64,000 nucleotides of DNA from Arthrobacter subterraneus (GTDB lineage: Bacteria; Actinomycetota; Actinomycetes; Actinomycetales; Micrococcaceae), in NCBI RefSeq assembly GCF_900099735.1, contig NZ_FNDT01000014.1, forward strand, positions 1 to 64,000, in the 5' to 3' direction. How positions within the stretch are numbered: position 1 is the stretch's first letter; each line of letters starts with the position of its first letter. The notes under the pieces were generated by a model. It worked only from the letters and a program-made list of their open reading frames with translations. It searched no databases and was not told the DNA's origin. Below, in pieces: positions 1 through 7,434 of this stretch. Made by a program: the position numbers and the translations under genes.

Positions 1-599
1 GGGTCATCCGCCGCTACGAACACGCCGCGCCCGGGGAGCTCGTGCACGTGGATATCAAGAAGCTCGGGAGGATCCCCGACGGCGGAGGGCACAAAGCCCT
101 CGGCAGGGCCGCCGGGCGCCGCAACAAGGTCGGCACCCAGCGCAACCGCCGCCCCGGGTATCACTTCATTCACAACGCCGTCGACGATTACTCACGCTTT
201 GCCTACTCCGAGATCCTCACCGATGAGAAGAAGGAAACCGTGGCCGCGTTCTGGAACCGCGCCAACACCTGGTTCGAGTCTCGCGGGATCACCGTCCAGC
301 GAGTCCTGACCGATAACGGCAATGGATACCGATCCCGTGCCTTCGCCGACGCCCTCGGACCCCGCATCAAACACAAGCGCACCCGCCCTTACCGGCCGCA
401 GACCAACGGTAAGGTCGAACGCTTCAACCGCACCATACTCGAAGAGTGGGCCTATGCCACCACCTACCGGTCAGAAGCCGAGCGTGTTGCCGCGTTTCCG
501 GCCTGGCTGCATCATTACAATCACCACCGAGGCCACACCTCACTCAAAGGTCAGCCACCAGCCAGCCGCGTCACCAACCTCTCAGGGCAATACATCTAG
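1..599 (+). CDS. IS481-type transposase, C-terminal part (truncated by window start)
   Basis: This is the catalytic part of a DDE (rve/integrase core) transposase of the IS481/IS3 type. The frame is open from base 3, so the N-terminal helix-turn-helix region lies outside the window; the GTG at 42 is probably internal. The catalytic triad is visible as the Asp of HVDIKKLG, the Asp of VLTDNGNGY and the Glu of NGKVERFNRT, with 35 positions between the last two. The ending HYNHHRGHTSLKGQPPASR is typical of IS481 transposases. The gene ends in TAG at 597-599 and appears intact in what is visible. A functional insertion sequence is likely, but only its right part can be seen. No other mobile gene is nearby. 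Confidence 0.9.
   Translation, partial: VIRRYEHAAPGELVHVDIKKLGRIPDGGGHKALGRAAGRRNKVGTQRNRRPGYHFIHNAVDDYSRFAYSEILTDEKKETVAAFWNRANTWFESRGITVQRVLTDNGNGYRSRAFADALGPRIKHKRTRPYRPQTNGKVERFNRTILEEWAYATTYRSEAERVAAFPAWLHHYNHHRGHTSLKGQPPASRVTNLSGQYI
1..599 (+). mobile_element. Insertion sequence, right part only
   Basis: The transposase reading frame implies an IS481-family element that begins before the window. I could not identify the right terminal inverted repeat because its partner is not in the window. The true right end lies somewhere between 600 and about 740. Confidence 0.6.
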
Positions 600-807
600 G
601 CGCTTCGGTGCGGAGGGCAGTTTCCGCCCTACCGCGCTCCTGCGCTACCCACCGGTAACCCTTGCCGAACAGTTGTTATCCAATCGCTACCTTTGCGCCC
701 CCGTATGGCGAAAAGTGGTAACACAGCGCAGGTAACATGATCTCCACACTGCGTGACTTCGATCACAGGCCCGAGAGCCGTCGTACCTCGACGGACGGGC
801 CACCATC
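600..807. other. Intergenic gap between transposase and liv operon
   Basis: These 208 bases should contain the right end of the insertion sequence and the promoter of the liv genes. I see no convincing -35/-10 pair and no reading frame that looks real. Confidence 0.4.
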
Positions 808-2160
808 GTGGAGGTTCATAACTTGATAACCAAGCCAATGCCGGCGTGGCACAGGAGGCTACTCCTCCTGGCAGCCGGCCTCCTGGCCGCACTGTTCATC
901 TGCGCACCCGCAGCTGGAGCATCACTCCACGCGGGAGCGGACAGCATGTACAGGCAGGCCCCCGCCTCCGTCCAGGCCGGGGAATTCCAGAACCGGATCA
1001 GCGGCGTGCTGCGCGGTGCCGACGGACCCATCGCGGACGTCCGTATCACGGTCACCGGAGAGGATTTCGAAGGCGAAACCACCTCCGGGGAGAACGGGTC
1101 CTGGAGCATCGACGTCCCGCAGCAGGGAGCGTACGAGGTGGAGCTGGATGAATCCACGCTCCCTGACGGTATCGAACTGGCCGAGGGCCAGCAGAATCCG
1201 CGCACCGTCACCTTCGCGGGAACCACCAACGTCACCACCCTCTTTCTCTTCGGTGAGGGCATCGTGACAGGAACGAGCAACTTCCTCGACACCCTGGTGG
1301 ACAGGACGGTTGCCGGCCTGAGCTTCGGCCTCCTCCTCGCACTGAGCGCCGTCGGCCTGTCCCTGATCTTCGGCACCACCGGCCTCACCAACTTCGCCCA
1401 CGGCGAGATGGTCACCGCCGGTGCGGTCTTCGCCTTCGGGTTCGCCGCCCTGGGCCTTCCCGCCTTCCTGGCTATTGTCCTCGCGGTGCTTGGCGGCGCC
1501 GCGCTCGGGTTTGTCCAGGATGCAGGCCTGTGGAAGCCGCTGCGGCAGCGCGGCTCCGGCCTCATCCCGATGATGATTGTCAGCATCGGACTGGCCCTGG
1601 CGCTGCGTTACATCATCCAGTTCAACTTCGGCGGGGCCACCCAGCAGCTTCCGGGAGCACAGGGCCAGATGCTGAACTTCGGGCTGATCTCGATCACGCG
1701 GAACAACCTGACCTCCCTGATCGTCAGCCTCATCGCCATTCTCCTGATCGCGTTCCTGCTGCTGCGCACCCGCATCGGAAAGGCAACCCGTGCGGTTGCC
1801 GACAACCCCGCGCTGGCTGCGGCATCGGGCATCGACGTCGACCGTGTCATCAGGCTCGTCTGGGTCATCGGCGGCGCCCTGGCGGCGCTCGGAGGTATCC
1901 TCTGGGCCTACTACCGGCCCGGGGTCTCCTTCAACATGGGCCAGCAGATCCTGCTCCTGATCTTCGCCGGCGTTGTCCTCGGTGGTCTGGGCACTGTCTT
2001 CGGCGCGCTCCTCGGCTCGGTCATCGTGGGACTCTTCGTCGAGGTCTCCACCATCTGGCTGCAGGCCGACCTGAAGTACGTCGGCGCTCTGCTCATCATG
2101 ATTCTGGTACTGCTCTTCCGGCCGCAGGGCATCCTGGGCCGCCGCGAGCGCATAGGTTAG
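808..2160 (+). CDS. livH: Branched-chain amino acid ABC transporter permease LivH with extra N-terminal exported domain
   Basis: This is an inner-membrane permease of the HAAT/LivH family. Residues about 155-450 are the usual LivH core, including the signature GLSLIFGTTGLTNFAHGEM and about eight hydrophobic segments. Unusually, the protein begins with a signal-peptide-like stretch (residues about 15-39, ending in APAAGA). A domain at about 60-150 (SGVLRGADGPIADVRITVTG...ENGSWSIDVP) follows and resembles a carboxypeptidase-regulatory/prealbumin-like beta sandwich. LivH proteins are normally about 290-310 residues, against 450 here. The GTG start at 808 has a weak GGACGG upstream; ATG 838 is possible and keeps the signal sequence. 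livM follows after 11 bases. Confidence 0.88.
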   Translation: MEVHNLITKPMPAWHRRLLLLAAGLLAALFICAPAAGASLHAGADSMYRQAPASVQAGEFQNRISGVLRGADGPIADVRITVTGEDFEGETTSGENGSWSIDVPQQGAYEVELDESTLPDGIELAEGQQNPRTVTFAGTTNVTTLFLFGEGIVTGTSNFLDTLVDRTVAGLSFGLLLALSAVGLSLIFGTTGLTNFAHGEMVTAGAVFAFGFAALGLPAFLAIVLAVLGGAALGFVQDAGLWKPLRQRGSGLIPMMIVSIGLALALRYIIQFNFGGATQQLPGAQGQMLNFGLISITRNNLTSLIVSLIAILLIAFLLLRTRIGKATRAVADNPALAAASGIDVDRVIRLVWVIGGALAALGGILWAYYRPGVSFNMGQQILLLIFAGVVLGGLGTVFGALLGSVIVGLFVEVSTIWLQADLKYVGALLIMILVLLFRPQGILGRRERIG

Positions 2161-2171
2161 GGGCTCCTGAT

Positions 2172-3155
2172 ATGGACTTCGGCAACATTTTCTCCCTCGC
2201 CTTCGGCGAAATCATCAGCCCGACGACGGCGGCATACGCACTTGCGGCCCTCGGCCTCGCGGTGCACTTCGGCTACTCCGGCCTGCTCAACTTCGGGCAG
2301 GCAGGCTTCATGGCGATGGGCGCCTACGGTTACGCCATCTCGACGCTGACGTTCAACGCACCGGTTGCCGTGGCAGTACTGGTGGCGTTGCTCGCCTCGG
2401 TGATTTTCGCCGTCATACTGGGTATTCCAACCCTCCGGCTGCGAGCAGACTATCTCGCGATCGTGACCATCGCGGCCGCGGAAATTGTGCGGTACATCGT
2501 CACCACCAACGGGCTCACTGAAATCACCGGCTCAGCCAACGGGCTGGCCCAGGGTTTTGAAACGGGCTTCTTCGCGCTGAACTTCATTCCTGAGGGGACC
2601 TACAACATCGGTCCCGTCAGCATGAACCAGAACGGCCTGTTTGTCCGGGTTATCGCCTGGACCATCGTGGCGCTGGCCTGCCTCGCCGTCTGGGCGCTCA
2701 TGCGCAGCCCGTGGGGCCGTGTGCTCAAGGGCATCCGCGAGGATGAAAACGCCGTGCGCGCCCTGGGCAAGAACGTGTACGCGTACAAGATGCAGGCGCT
2801 CATCATCGGCGGCCTCATGGGCACGGTCGCGGGCATGATCTTCGTGATCCCGCGTGGCGCCGTCCAACCGGCCAACTACGCCACCGAGCTGACGTTCTTC
2901 CTGTACACGGTCCTCCTGCTCGGCGGCATGGCCACCGTGCTGGGCCCCGTCATCGGAGCCATGATCTTCTGGGTGGTCCTCTCACTCACCCAGAGCCTGC
3001 TCTTCGGCGCCATTGAAACCGGCGCCATCACATTCCTCACCAACGTCCAGGCCGGTCAGCTCCGGTACATCCTGGTGGGTGTTGCGCTCATGCTGCTGAT
3101 GATCTTCAGGCCGCAGGGCGTACTCGGCAACAAGAAGGAGTTGGCGTTCGCATGA
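2172..3155 (+). CDS. livM: Branched-chain amino acid ABC transporter permease LivM
   Basis: This is the second permease of the branched-chain amino acid importer (327 residues, normal for LivM). It has about nine hydrophobic segments and the LivM motifs GYSGLLNFGQAGFMAMGAYGY near the N-terminus and SPWGRVLKGIREDE in the cytoplasmic loop before the C-terminal membrane part. The frame stays open far upstream (to 1530), but that part overlaps livH. ATG 2172, just past the livH stop, gives the family-standard N-terminus MDFGNIF. Its stop overlaps the livG start (ATGA at 3152-3155), implying translational coupling. Confidence 0.93.
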   Translation: MDFGNIFSLAFGEIISPTTAAYALAALGLAVHFGYSGLLNFGQAGFMAMGAYGYAISTLTFNAPVAVAVLVALLASVIFAVILGIPTLRLRADYLAIVTIAAAEIVRYIVTTNGLTEITGSANGLAQGFETGFFALNFIPEGTYNIGPVSMNQNGLFVRVIAWTIVALACLAVWALMRSPWGRVLKGIREDENAVRALGKNVYAYKMQALIIGGLMGTVAGMIFVIPRGAVQPANYATELTFFLYTVLLLGGMATVLGPVIGAMIFWVVLSLTQSLLFGAIETGAITFLTNVQAGQLRYILVGVALMLLMIFRPQGVLGNKKELAFA

Positions 3156-4264
3156 GCGACCCTACTGCGAAACCTGCAGCACAATCCGGAGGCCGGCGGG
3201 CAGCGCACGCAGTCACCGGCCCGTCCGCGCCGTCGACCGGCTCTCCGGCCGACCAGACCGACTACATGACCGATTCGCGCCCCATCACCGAGGACACCCC
3301 CGGACCGGGCTGCCGCAAACGCGATCCGATCATCACGGCCCGGAAGGTCACCCGCAGCTTCGGCGGCATCAACGCCGTCGACGTCGACTACCTGGAGATC
3401 CCCCGGAACAAGATCACCGCGCTGATCGGGCCCAACGGAGCGGGGAAAACCACCCTGTTCAATCTGCTGACCGGATTCGATACCCCGCAGAGCGGTGAAT
3501 GGGACTTCGACGGCCACTCCCTGGCCGGCGTCGCCCCCTACAAGGTGGCGCGCCTGGGCATGGTCCGCACCTTCCAGCTGACCAAGGTCATGGGCAAGCT
3601 CACCGTCATGGAAAACATGCGCCTGGGCGCCACCGACCAGCCCGGCGAGAGCCTTGCACGCGCACTGTTCAAGGGCCTGTGGGGCGGACGGGAGAAGGAG
3701 ATCACCGCGCAGGCGGAGGTGCTGCTGCAGAAGTTCAAGCTGGACACCAAGACGGACGACTACGCAGCCTCCCTGTCCGGCGGCCAGCGCAAGCTCCTGG
3801 AAATGGCCCGGGCGCTGATGGTCAAGCCCCGCCTGGTGATGCTCGACGAGCCGATGGCCGGCGTGAACCCCGCGCTCACGCAATCCCTGCTCGATCACAT
3901 CAAGAACCTCAAGGCGGAGGGCATGACCGTCCTCTTCGTCGAACACGACATGCACATGGTCCGCCATGTGGCGGACTGGGTGGTGGTCATGGCGGAAGGC
4001 CGCGTGGTCGCGGAGGGAACTCCCGACGTCGTCATGAAGGATCAGGCGGTCATCGACGCCTATCTGGGTGCGCACCACGATGTGGACCTCGGCGACTCCC
4101 ACGGCGTTGAGCAGCTCGAGTCCGAGCTGTCCCATGACGAGGAATCCGTGGTGGGGACCGAGAACGCGGGCCTCCTGAGCCACACCAGAATCACCGAGCT
4201 TGAAGGACGTCCACGGAACACGCGCCCAACAGGCGAGACCGGACCAGAGGAGAAGCGGCCATGA
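3152..4264 (+). CDS. livG: Branched-chain amino acid ABC transporter ATP-binding protein LivG
   Basis: This cytoplasmic ATPase powers the LivHM importer. Walker A GPNGAGKTT is at about 93-101, the signature LSGGQ at 208-212 and Walker B LVMLDEP at 228-234; the LivG-type MAGVNP follows. At 370 residues it is longer than usual (about 250-290). There is a low-complexity N-terminal extension of about 55 residues and a charged tail of about 55 residues after YLGAHHDVDLG, both without recognisable domains. A later Met at residue 39 could be the true start, but ATG 3152 overlaps the livM stop and fits coupling. The stop overlaps livF at 4261-4264. Confidence 0.92.
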   Translation: MSDPTAKPAAQSGGRRAAHAVTGPSAPSTGSPADQTDYMTDSRPITEDTPGPGCRKRDPIITARKVTRSFGGINAVDVDYLEIPRNKITALIGPNGAGKTTLFNLLTGFDTPQSGEWDFDGHSLAGVAPYKVARLGMVRTFQLTKVMGKLTVMENMRLGATDQPGESLARALFKGLWGGREKEITAQAEVLLQKFKLDTKTDDYAASLSGGQRKLLEMARALMVKPRLVMLDEPMAGVNPALTQSLLDHIKNLKAEGMTVLFVEHDMHMVRHVADWVVVMAEGRVVAEGTPDVVMKDQAVIDAYLGAHHDVDLGDSHGVEQLESELSHDEESVVGTENAGLLSHTRITELEGRPRNTRPTGETGPEEKRP

Positions 4265-5046
4265 GTGAATCAGCGGGAACGGCAGGGCCCGGGCAGACGG
4301 CCGGAACCGACGCGGTGCCGGGAAAGTCCGTCGTGAAGGTCACCGACCTCGTGGCGGGCTACCTGCCAGGCGTGAACATCCTGAACGGGTGCTCCATCGA
4401 AGCGCGCTCGGGTGAGCTGATCGGAATCATCGGCCCCAACGGCGCCGGCAAGTCGACACTGCTCAAGGCGATGTTCGGCCTCGTGAAAGTGCACTCCGGC
4501 ACCGTGGTGGTGCGGGACCAGGACATCACCGGGTTGAAGGCCAACAAGCTCGTCACCAAGGGCGTGGGCTTTGTCCCGCAGAACAACAACGTCTTTGCTT
4601 CCCTGACCATCGAGGAGAACCTCCAGATGGGCATGTACCAGCGGCCGAAGGACTTCCGGAAGCGGTTTGACTTTGTCACCGACCTCTTCCCCGAACTCGG
4701 CAAGCGGCGTGCCCAGCGTGCGGGGTCCCTCTCCGGCGGCGAACGCCAGATGGTGGCCATGGGGAGGGCGTTGATGATGGAGCCTGCTGTGCTGCTCCTC
4801 GACGAGCCGTCCGCGGGCCTCTCCCCCGTCAAGCAGGACGAGACGTTCCTCCGAGTGCATGAAATCAACCGGGCGGGGGTCTCGGTGATCATGGTCGAGC
4901 AGAACGCGCGGCGATGCCTGCAGATCTGTGACCGCGCCTACGTCCTCGACCAGGGCAAGGACGCCTATACGGGCACAGGACGGGAACTCATGAAGGACCC
5001 GAAGGTAATCCAGCTCTACCTCGGGACCCTCGCCGACACGGCGTAG
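4261..5046 (+). CDS. livF: Branched-chain amino acid ABC transporter ATP-binding protein LivF
   Basis: This is the second ATPase of the importer (261 residues; family about 235-260). Walker [15 protein letters not shown] is at about 57-70, the signature LSGGERQMVAMGRALM in the middle, and Walker B LLLDEPSAGLSP follows; the C-terminus VIQLYLG is typical of LivF. The N-terminus has about 22 extra polar residues. It is the last gene of the livHMGF operon. A perfect hairpin at 5061-5099 follows the stop, and the solute-binding gene is convergent on the other strand. Confidence 0.94.
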   Translation: MSESAGTAGPGQTAGTDAVPGKSVVKVTDLVAGYLPGVNILNGCSIEARSGELIGIIGPNGAGKSTLLKAMFGLVKVHSGTVVVRDQDITGLKANKLVTKGVGFVPQNNNVFASLTIEENLQMGMYQRPKDFRKRFDFVTDLFPELGKRRAQRAGSLSGGERQMVAMGRALMMEPAVLLLDEPSAGLSPVKQDETFLRVHEINRAGVSVIMVEQNARRCLQICDRAYVLDQGKDAYTGTGRELMKDPKVIQLYLGTLADTA

Positions 5047-5060
5047 CAACGTCCTGACCG

Positions 5061-5099
5061 AGGCCCTCTCCGGCTGACGAGTTCAGCCGGAGAGGGCCT
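5061..5099. terminator. Strong hairpin terminator after livF
   Basis: A perfect 17-bp inverted repeat (5061-5077 pairing with 5083-5099) with a 5-base loop starts 15 bases after the livF stop and is followed by TTCTGTGTT. Its position between convergent genes suggests that it stops transcription from livF and possibly from both sides. Confidence 0.8.
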
Positions 5100-5190
5100 C
5101 TTCTGTGTTCCCGCCCTCAGCACCCGCGACGGCGGTCCCCGGCCCTCACCGCCCGCGGCGGCGGTCCCCAACCGGGGTCCCCAACGACCA

Positions 5191-5235
5191 GAAGGGCCCC
5201 TCCCGGCTGAACTGGTCAACCGGGAAGGGCCCTTC
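5191..5235. terminator. Hairpin terminator after the branched-chain binding-protein gene
   Basis: A 16-bp inverted repeat (5191-5206 with 5220-5235, one G-U type mismatch) has a 13-base loop. It lies 35 bases beyond the stop of the minus-strand gene that ends at 5270, so it most likely serves that gene. The bases 5100-5190 between the two hairpins carry only short GGCGGTCCCC repeats. Confidence 0.7.
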
Positions 5236-5269
5236 CGTTGTGCGGGTGAATCAGGTGGTACGCCCTGCC

Positions 5270-6652
5270 CTAGAGCTGTCCTGCCTCGGAACGGTAGGGC
5301 TGCGGTGTGTTGTTCTCATCGAACTCGTAGATGCCGATGAAGGCTTCCGTCGGGTCACCGTTCTCATCGAAGGTGATCGGTCCGGAGATGCCCTGGTAAT
5401 CGATATCCTCACCCTCGCGCTGGAGCGTGATGCAGCCTGCGTAGTCGAAGCACTCTGTACCCTCCTTGGAAACCGCCTCAAGTTCAGCTGCGATGGCGGC
5501 CCCGTCAGTGCTTCCTGCGGCATCCGCTGCAAGGGCAATGAGGTTCACGGCGTCGTAGCTTTCACCTGCGTAGTTCCAGACGTTCAGGCTGTCATCGATC
5601 TCAGCCAGCGCATCCTTGAACTCGTCTCCTGCGAAGGAACCGGGCTGGGTGCCCTGTGCGCCCTCAAGCGTTCCCGGATCCAGGTCCTCGCTGTAGTCGG
5701 CGGTGTTGCCGTCCACGAAGAACATGGAACCGGGGTCTACACCCTGACCGGTCATCAGCGGAACGATGCTGTTGGCCTGGTCGAAGCTGATGACCACATA
5801 GGCGTCAGGTTCGGCTGCGACAAGTGCGTCGACCTGGCTGCTGAACTGTGAATCGCCCTCGTTGAACAGTTCCTCGGCGACAACCTGGCCGCCTGCGCTC
5901 TCAACGGCTTCCTTGATGCTCGCCTGCAGTCCGGTACCGTACGCATCGTTGAGTACGATCATGCCCACAGTCTGGGCGCCACAGGCCATGATGTAGTTGC
6001 CGAGCACCCGGCCCTGCAGGACGTCGGAGGGTGCAGTACGCCAGTACAGGCCGTTGTCATCCCAGTCCGTGAAGTCCGGCGAGGTGTTCGCGGGCGACAT
6101 CTGGACAACCCCGGCACCGGTGATCTGGTTGATCACCGTCTGCGATACGCCCGACGACGCCGCCCCGATGATCGCGCTGACATCCTGGGACAGGAGGTCG
6201 GTGACGGACTGCGTTGCGATGTCCGTGGTGGTGTCACCGGAGTCGCGGTGGATGATCTCGACGTCCTGGCCGAGCACACCGCCGGCCTCATTGATCTCCT
6301 GAACGGCGAGGTTGACGCCGGCAATTTCGGGAGGGCCGAGGAACGCGAGGGCGCCTGTGGTAGGCAGGAGCGATCCGAGCACCAGTGGCGAGTCGGACGT
6401 TGTTTCCGCCTCGGGCACTGCCGCAGGATCTCCCTTCTCGCCGGGCTCGGGGGCTGCGCCGCCCTGACTCTCGGGGCAGGTCAGCCCCGACGCTGCCGGT
6501 GCCGAAGATGCGCCGCCTTCTTCTTCGGGGGTGGGATTGCCACCGCAGGCAGATGCGAAGAGCGCGACGCCCAGACTCAGGGCCGCAATCTTCGCTGCGC
6601 GCGGAGCATTCTCCCCGATGCCAAACCGCGCGGAGTTACGTGTTGCTGTCAT
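5270..6652 (-). CDS. Branched-chain amino acid ABC transporter substrate-binding lipoprotein
   Basis: This extracytoplasmic binding protein (periplasmic-binding fold type I, LivJ/LivK family) has 460 residues. A lipoprotein signal ends in LFASAC with the acylated Cys at residue 36, followed by a Gly/Pro/Glu-rich linker. The mature part from about residue 87 (SPLVLGSLLPTTGALAFLGPPEIAGVNLAVQEIN) is typical of the family. GAGGAG upstream of ATG 6652 supports the start. It is the likely binding partner of livHMGF but is transcribed separately and convergently, which allows expression in excess over the membrane parts. A Crp/GlxR-like palindrome lies about 120 bases upstream of the start. Confidence 0.92.
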   Translation of the reverse strand: MTATRNSARFGIGENAPRAAKIAALSLGVALFASACGGNPTPEEEGGASSAPAASGLTCPESQGGAAPEPGEKGDPAAVPEAETTSDSPLVLGSLLPTTGALAFLGPPEIAGVNLAVQEINEAGGVLGQDVEIIHRDSGDTTTDIATQSVTDLLSQDVSAIIGAASSGVSQTVINQITGAGVVQMSPANTSPDFTDWDDNGLYWRTAPSDVLQGRVLGNYIMACGAQTVGMIVLNDAYGTGLQASIKEAVESAGGQVVAEELFNEGDSQFSSQVDALVAAEPDAYVVISFDQANSIVPLMTGQGVDPGSMFFVDGNTADYSEDLDPGTLEGAQGTQPGSFAGDEFKDALAEIDDSLNVWNYAGESYDAVNLIALAADAAGSTDGAAIAAELEAVSKEGTECFDYAGCITLQREGEDIDYQGISGPITFDENGDPTEAFIGIYEFDENNTPQPYRSEAGQL

Positions 6653-6772
6653 GAAATTTATCTCCTCGATCGAAAGGCTCGATCAGCCTTTGATGCGATC
6701 ACCAGGTGTTCCTGGTATGTGAAAAAGCTAGTGCAAAAACGTGTCCAAGATAAGCAAATCTGGTTACATCCT

Positions 6773-6788
6773 TGTAACACTCGTCACA
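6773..6788 (-). promoter_or_regulatory. Crp/GlxR-like operator upstream of the binding-protein gene
   Basis: On the minus strand the site reads TGTGA-CGAGTG-TTACA, one base from the Crp/GlxR consensus TGTGA-N6-TCACA. It lies 121 bases upstream of the start of the binding protein at 6652. A second imperfect palindrome, GTTAC-N6-GTAAC, overlaps it at about 6764-6779. Function is inferred from sequence only. Confidence 0.4.
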
Positions 6789-6897
6789 GGGGTATTGACT
6801 GCCGTCGCGGCCCGGAAAGGCCGGGGCCCGCCAGGGTCGCGTATTCTTGACGGGACGCTCCGGCGGCGCGCCCGTCGGGAAGTCCATCGCACGTTAC

Positions 6898-6970
6898 GCC
6901 CCAGTAGCCCAATGGCAGAGGCAGGAGACTTAAAATCTTCACAGTGTGGGTTCGAGTCCCACCTGGGGCA
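6898..6970 (+). tRNA. tRNA with anticodon UAA (reads UUA, nominally Leu), class I shape
   Basis: The 73 bases fold as a cloverleaf. The 7-bp acceptor GCCCCAG/CTGGGGC has discriminator A, the D-arm has three pairs, and the anticodon stem GGAGA/TCTTC carries loop CTTAAAA, giving anticodon TAA. The variable loop is only five bases (ACAGT) and the T-arm is GTGGG-TTCGAGT-CCCAC. CCA is not encoded (CCG follows). Bacterial tRNA-Leu is normally class II with a long variable arm, so the short variable loop is unusual for a UUA reader. The cloverleaf is clear; the amino acid it carries is not. Confidence 0.85.
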
Positions 6971-7002
6971 CCGTCCCGGAAACGGAAGTCAGGCGGTGCT
7001 GT

Positions 7003-7365
7003 TTACCCGAAGTACAGGTGCTTGTGCAGGCGGCACCCCGGGTTGAACGGCGCCCGGCAGGAGGCGCAGCCGTCAGCGTCCAGGTAGTCCCGGATGGACA
7101 TGGTCCCGCCGCAGACACCGCAGAGGATCGCATGGGTGTCCTGCTCCTCCGGCGGCCACACCGCAGCGTCATGGTGGGCCGTTTCCTCGTGGCACAGATG
7201 GCACGGATAAAACTCACCGCAGCACTTGAACCGGATGGCAACGACGTCGAGCTCTGTCCGGTAGTGCACGCACCGCGTCTGGTGATCCACCGTGGGACCC
7301 AAAACAGTCGCGGTGACCGCCGGCGCGGCCGGGCGGTCGGCGGGCGTCTCGGGGCGGGTCCTCAC
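7003..7365 (-). CDS. CHY-type zinc-finger protein
   Basis: This 120-residue protein has the CHY zinc-finger pattern: VDHQTRCVHYRTELDVVAIRFKC with C-H-Y near residue 32, then CHLCHEE, CGVCGG and CASC, followed by a His-containing tail (CRLHKHLYFG). The family binds several zinc ions; related eukaryotic proteins (Hot13, RCHY1 N-terminus) act in metal or protein handling, but bacterial members have no settled role. The first 20 residues are unconserved Pro/Ala-rich. It is a single gene between a tRNA and ndh, with no obvious partner. Confidence 0.85.
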   Translation of the reverse strand: MRTRPETPADRPAAPAVTATVLGPTVDHQTRCVHYRTELDVVAIRFKCCGEFYPCHLCHEETAHHDAAVWPPEEQDTHAILCGVCGGTMSIRDYLDADGCASCRAPFNPGCRLHKHLYFG

Positions 7366-7392
7366 GATTGAGAACTATAACCGCTTAAACGC

Positions 7393-7426
7393 ACGACGGC
7401 GGCACCCCCCGGGGTGCCGCCGTCGT
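7393..7426 (-). terminator. Hairpin after ndh
   Basis: A 16-base perfect inverted repeat (7393-7408 and 7411-7426, GACGGCGGCACCCC type) with a minimal loop lies nine bases beyond the ndh stop. It is a likely terminator of the ndh transcript. Confidence 0.7.
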
Positions 7427-7434
7427 ACTGGCAG

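Noticed and set aside
1530-2171. N-terminal extension of livM into livH
   Set aside because: The Arg/His/Pro-rich extension is an out-of-frame reading of livH; LivM starts at 2172.
6898-6970. tRNA as a stop-codon suppressor
   Set aside because: Anticodon 5'-UAA-3' pairs with codon UUA, not with the stop codon UAA, so suppression is not expected.
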